Below are positions 22,436 through 25,599 of a stretch of DNA of 25,599 nt, one piece after another. The notes beneath the pieces were generated by a model that ran no database searches, had not been told where the DNA came from, and worked only from the letters and a program-made list of their open reading frames with translations. The DNA lies in NCBI GenBank assembly GCA_005884605.1, contig VBBE01000036.1, forward strand, positions 1-25,599, read 5' to 3'. Origin of the DNA: Candidatus Bathyarchaeota archaeon (GTDB taxonomy: Archaea > Thermoproteota > Bathyarchaeia > 40CM-2-53-6). The translations under genes were made by a program, and so were the position numbers. The number at the start of each line of letters is the position of its first letter. Positions within the stretch are counted from its first letter, which is position 1.

Positions 22436-23549
22436 ACCGGAAGACCTCTTGTGGCCGGACCCTGGCAATTCTGAGCGCGGGATAGATCGCCGCCGCCAGT
22501 GAGACTGATATTGCAAGAAGGGTTGCGTAGATGAAGGTGGATGGCACCAGGATAATGGCGACATTGATTTTTTCTGCTACGGGTATTGATACTAGATTGA
22601 GAACGGCGTAGGAGATTCCCAGTCCAAGCATTGTTCCAAGAATTCCGATCAAGAGGGACTCGTATAAGACGAGCCTGATGATCTGGCTAGAGGAAGCTCC
22701 TGTGGCTTTGAAGATGGCGAAAGTTCGCATTCTCTCCCGGAGGTTGTTGAGATTCGAATTCATTATTCCCAGAACAGCGCTGAGAGACACGATGATGGTT
22801 ATGTCGCTCGCGATCGCTTCTAGAGAAGCGAAGATGGGTGAGATCTTGGAGGGAGCTTCGCTTGTCCTGAACGCATCGGTCGTCGGCAATAGGGTCCGTA
22901 TCTGCCCGATTATCGTGTCAACAGTCCGCGGGTCCTGGGTCGTGACCACGATCATAGACGTCTGGTTAACCCAGCCGATCAACTGCTGGGCGACAGAATG
23001 TGGGATGATGAGCGAATAGTCCATCCAAGCATTGGTCTGATAAACTCCAGCGATGCTGTAGTTGTAACCATCGAGAAGGAGGGTCTGACCTGCGCCCTTT
23101 CCGACCGTTGAAGCCAGAGCTTTACCTATCGAGAGTATTCCTGACTGGTTGGACGTGATCATCGTGCCTGCAACCATTGTATACGTGAGCATGCGAGGCA
23201 CTAGAGACGGGACTAAGCCAGCGATCACGGCCTGATTATTGTCAACAGTCATCTGTGCCACGGCTACCGGGGCCGCCAAGCTGACTCCGGAGATGGTCTT
23301 GACGGTGTTCGTGTAGGATACCGGGACCGTGCTGAAGAGCGGGAATGAGGCTCCTTTTTTTAAGACATCAATCTCGCCTCCCAGGGAGGACACGCTCCCT
23401 GAGACGTTAATCTCGAGCGTTGAAACGAGGGATTGAACGCTCACGTAGGTTAAGATGAGGGCGGCTAGTCCTATGATCGTCAGAGTTGTACGAACTGGCC
23501 TACGGCCGATTCCCCGGGCGGTAAAACGGATAAGACTGAATGAAGTCAA
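22428..23549 (-). CDS. FtsX/MacB-type ABC transporter permease
   Basis: 373 residues with the MacB/FtsX layout: an N-terminal helix ~21-42 after a basic RRPVRTT segment, a large external domain (~45-245, with the MacB-like SLGGEIDVLKKG beginning), and three C-terminal helices at about 247-268, 295-320 and 335-358, ending in the typical ALRIARVRPQEVFRFG. The start is TTG 23549. A TATA-like AGTTTATC at 23590-23583 (minus strand) lies ~35 bases upstream. It pairs with the ATPase encoded immediately downstream. Confidence 0.93.
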   Translation of the reverse strand: MTSFSLIRFTARGIGRRPVRTTLTIIGLAALILTYVSVQSLVSTLEINVSGSVSSLGGEIDVLKKGASFPLFSTVPVSYTNTVKTISGVSLAAPVAVAQMTVDNNQAVIAGLVPSLVPRMLTYTMVAGTMITSNQSGILSIGKALASTVGKGAGQTLLLDGYNYSIAGVYQTNAWMDYSLIIPHSVAQQLIGWVNQTSMIVVTTQDPRTVDTIIGQIRTLLPTTDAFRTSEAPSKISPIFASLEAIASDITIIVSLSAVLGIMNSNLNNLRERMRTFAIFKATGASSSQIIRLVLYESLLIGILGTMLGLGISYAVLNLVSIPVAEKINVAIILVPSTFIYATLLAISVSLAAAIYPALRIARVRPQEVFRFG

Positions 23550-23577
23550 GCTATTGCGACTAGTTACGATGTCGGAG

Positions 23578-23590
23578 AAAAAGATAAACT
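23578..23590 (-). promoter_or_regulatory. TATA-like element and T run before the permease
   Basis: On the minus strand AGTTTATC is followed by TTTTT (23582-23578), right at the stop codon of the large secreted protein gene. It may serve as permease promoter, as terminator of the gene before, or both. Confidence 0.4.
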
Positions 23591-25599
23591 ATGGAGAGGT
23601 CGAGGTTCCAGTGGCAGGGGGTGGCGTATAGGGCTGTGTTGGCGCGAGGCTTGGCGTCCCGCGTCTTCGCCTCTTTCCCACCAGGATTCCTCCTATGATG
23701 ACAATTGCTGCGACAGCGACGATCGCGCCTACGATTGTCCAGGGGATGGATGCGGGTTGTGTCGTTGACGTTGAAGCGCTGGCGAATATTCCAAACAGAC
23801 TAAAATGGTTGACTGTTCCCTCCACATAGCTCTGGCTCGGATTTCTGGCAACGTTGTCCAGGGGGACCCAGCTGGCGCCGTTCCAGTAGTAGGGTGTGAT
23901 GGTGTTCACGTCCAGGCCTTGAATCTGGTCTGGTGTGTAATAGAATCGGACCCGGGCGTTCAGAATGATGGACACGTTGGCATTGACCTGGGTGTATATT
24001 CCGAGAGCTGACAAGCCTAAGGGCGGGTTTCCGCCTGGGTTCGACGAGAGCTGTATCACTTGAACAGCAATAGGGGTGGATACGTTCATTGTGATTGTTG
24101 TCTTGATTCCTGGGACATACTGTGTTCCGTTTAACAGCACATTTGTTCCGGGGGACTGATTGGGGAAGAGCCAACTATTTCCGCCTTGGATGAAATAGAC
24201 GTAGTCGTTCCCGTTGTTGTCATTCAAGCCAGAATTGCCTAGCCCATCGGTGGATCGGATGCGATAGAAGACTGCGGCTCCTGGGCCTTCGGCTGGGAGG
24301 GTGGTGGTGAATATGTCCCCAAAGAATGGCTGCTGCGTCAGCACGGATTGTTCGTTACCGGCGTAAGCGAGCATCGACTGGCCTCTTACGTACGAAGCGT
24401 ATACGGGAGTCATCGGGGCTGAGGCCCAGCTCAGCTTATCCGTTGAATACTCTAAGTTGACTGAGCTGACTCCGCTTCCATCGTAGACCTGGTCCCAGAT
24501 GTGGACCTGGTCGCTGGAGGTAGGGGCGAACGGACTAGACCAGGGGGTGCTGCCAGAGGGTGGCATAGTATCTGTGGCTGTTATGAGCGCTGCGCCTGAT
24601 GGGGAGATGTCTGCCTGCTGGATTGGATACGGTGAGCCTGCGGGAGTCTTGTAGTCGAAGAAGATGGTTGGGGCAGCTGAGGCGAAAACTGGGTACGAGC
24701 CGCCAGCGGTGGTTTGTATTTCTATTCTAAAGTTGATTTTCTGGCCAGACCCAATGCTGTAAAACCAGCCGTTGAAGTAGCTTCCGTAGCTGGTTGGGGC
24801 GGGGGATGGTCCCGTGGGGTTGTACATGGGTACGTAAGATGTGAGTTGGTACTCGAAGTTCGACACGGGGGATGATCCGGTGTTAGTCACCGTCACAATC
24901 GCCAGGGCCGTTGCCCCAGCTGTGACCAGAGGGGTCGGGGTGGTAATGTCTACTCTTAGGCTAGGATTGAACCCGGGGATGGTCGGGTCATAGATTAGCA
25001 CGTTTTGGTAAAGATAATCGTTGAATCCGGCCGTTCTAGATTGGTTGTAAGACCATGTCAGCCGGAGGGAATAGGTCGAGACTCCGCCGAAGAAGTATAT
25101 TCCTGCCGCGGAGGCCGTGCCTGTGAAGTTCACCGTCTGAGCGGTCTTGGGAGCCATGTCGGGGACGAGCTTCGATGCGACTCCGAAGGATAGTTGGCTT
25201 CCCGGATAATTCGCTGCCGTTGCGTTGATGTTCGTATATGTTACGTTTCCGGCATTGTACAGATGTAGGCTCACGGTTGTCGAGGTCTTGTTAGCGATGA
25301 ATGCGGGGTCAACTGTGGCATAGCCTTTGAGTTGGCCTGCCGGATAGAATGCGAATGGGGTCGTGGATGGAGAGGGATACACTCCAAGTAGCGGCCCTGT
25401 ATAATAGAACTGGAATGTGTTTGAGCCGGCCTGGGCTGTGACGTTGCTTGCGGTCTCGAAGAGGTTCGTACTGTTCGCCTTCACAATGTACCAACTAGAG
25501 TAGCTGGTCCCTGATGGGATGGTGCCGGGCGAGAAGGTTACGGTCTTGTGGTCGGCAGCCTCGGTGATGAAGGGTCCAGCGCTGATTAGAGGGAGCAAA
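23589..25599 (-). CDS. Large secreted, membrane-anchored beta-rich protein (5' end outside window)
   Basis: At least 669 residues; the frame is open to the window edge, so the N-terminus and most of the signal peptide are missing (visible start LPLISAGPFITEAADHKTV). The body is rich in Ser, Thr, Asn and Pro with many N-x-S/T sites, consistent with an exported glycosylated surface protein. A CARDB/NPCBM-like segment stands near ~215-300 (LVTAGATALAIVTVTNTGSS), further beta sandwich repeats with VEYSTD-like strands lie near 360-460, and a PGF-type C-terminal arrangement ends in a helix IVGAIVAVAAIVIIGGILVG followed by KRRRRG and a Pro/Thr-rich cytoplasmic tail. Function unknown. It is directly upstream of the MacB/FtsX permease and ATPase genes on the same strand, so it may be the external partner of that transporter. 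Confidence 0.8.
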   Translation of the reverse strand, partial: LLPLISAGPFITEAADHKTVTFSPGTIPSGTSYSSWYIVKANSTNLFETASNVTAQAGSNTFQFYYTGPLLGVYPSPSTTPFAFYPAGQLKGYATVDPAFIANKTSTTVSLHLYNAGNVTYTNINATAANYPGSQLSFGVASKLVPDMAPKTAQTVNFTGTASAAGIYFFGGVSTYSLRLTWSYNQSRTAGFNDYLYQNVLIYDPTIPGFNPSLRVDITTPTPLVTAGATALAIVTVTNTGSSPVSNFEYQLTSYVPMYNPTGPSPAPTSYGSYFNGWFYSIGSGQKINFRIEIQTTAGGSYPVFASAAPTIFFDYKTPAGSPYPIQQADISPSGAALITATDTMPPSGSTPWSSPFAPTSSDQVHIWDQVYDGSGVSSVNLEYSTDKLSWASAPMTPVYASYVRGQSMLAYAGNEQSVLTQQPFFGDIFTTTLPAEGPGAAVFYRIRSTDGLGNSGLNDNNGNDYVYFIQGGNSWLFPNQSPGTNVLLNGTQYVPGIKTTITMNVSTPIAVQVIQLSSNPGGNPPLGLSALGIYTQVNANVSIILNARVRFYYTPDQIQGLDVNTITPYYWNGASWVPLDNVARNPSQSYVEGTVNHFSLFGIFASASTSTTQPASIPWTIVGAIVAVAAIVIIGGILVGKRRRRGTPSLAPTQPYTPPPATGTSTSP

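Noticed and set aside
22436..22564. N-terminal extension of the ABC ATPase
   Set aside because: This part of the open frame lies inside the permease gene and has no ABC homology; TTG 22435 gives a family-length protein.
1..25599. CRISPR arrays, insertion sequences, tRNA and rRNA genes
   Set aside because: No regularly spaced repeats, transposase frames, tRNA-like TTCGA loops with matching arms, or rRNA sequence were noticed by eye; a tRNAscan/cmscan run would settle it.

Overview
The window is archaeal, from a TACK-lineage genome that I would place near Thaumarchaeota/Nitrososphaeria. The evidence is an archaeal rpoB-rpoA-rpl30e-nusA-rps12 cluster, an RNA polymerase large subunit encoded as one unsplit A'+A'' gene (a state reported for Thaumarchaeota and close relatives, while most Cren- and Euryarchaeota split it), S12p and NusA of archaeal type, TATA-like promoters, ATGA-type overlaps, and output domains resembling those named from Nitrosopumilus. 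The lineage call is inference: there is no rRNA gene in the window. TTG start codons are strikingly common.

Region 1 (1-7435, + strand) is the transcription/translation block: the 3' part of rpoB, complete fused rpoA, rpl30e and the two-KH-domain NusA. Between rpl30e and nusA lies a decayed, frameshifted remnant of a LAGLIDADG homing endonuclease. A GAGAT/ATCTC hairpin plus T6 run ends the block. Then come ~750 bases holding one possible small minus-strand gene, and then rps12 on its own promoter. rps7 and EF-1alpha, which commonly follow rps12, are absent.

Region 2 (7436-11262) is a mixed strip: a 49-residue AN1-like zinc finger gene, gcvT, a 60-residue zinc ribbon, a strongly structured segment that may encode an RNA (closed by a perfect 12-bp helix), a small three-helix membrane protein resembling the OST3/OST6 membrane domain (with an apparent +1 frameshift at its N-terminus), and a membrane-anchored PQQ sugar-dehydrogenase-like beta-propeller.

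Region 3 (11460-16218, - strand) is a potassium uptake operon: a stand-alone Lrp/AsnC ligand-binding (RAM) domain gene, then kdpA, kdpB and kdpC, without kdpD/E or kdpF. Its promoter carries a perfect 14-bp palindrome. KdpA reads on well upstream of its first normal start codon, and KdpC lacks the central segment found in the E. coli protein.

Region 4 (16427-20290) is a compact signalling island of two facing units. The plus-strand unit encodes a small NitrOD5-like protein, a winged-helix protein, a single-domain KaiC-like ATPase and a three-helix membrane protein. The minus-strand unit encodes a two-domain KaiC-like protein with a degenerate second domain and a second NitrOD5-like protein. 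Each unit therefore pairs a KaiC ATPase with a small NitrOD5-like partner. This is the best candidate for an undescribed system here.

Region 5 (20291-25599) holds a cystathionine beta-synthase/cysteine synthase, a small overlapping gene of unknown function, and a minus-strand run of a large secreted membrane-anchored beta protein, a MacB/FtsX-type permease and a LolD-type ATPase.
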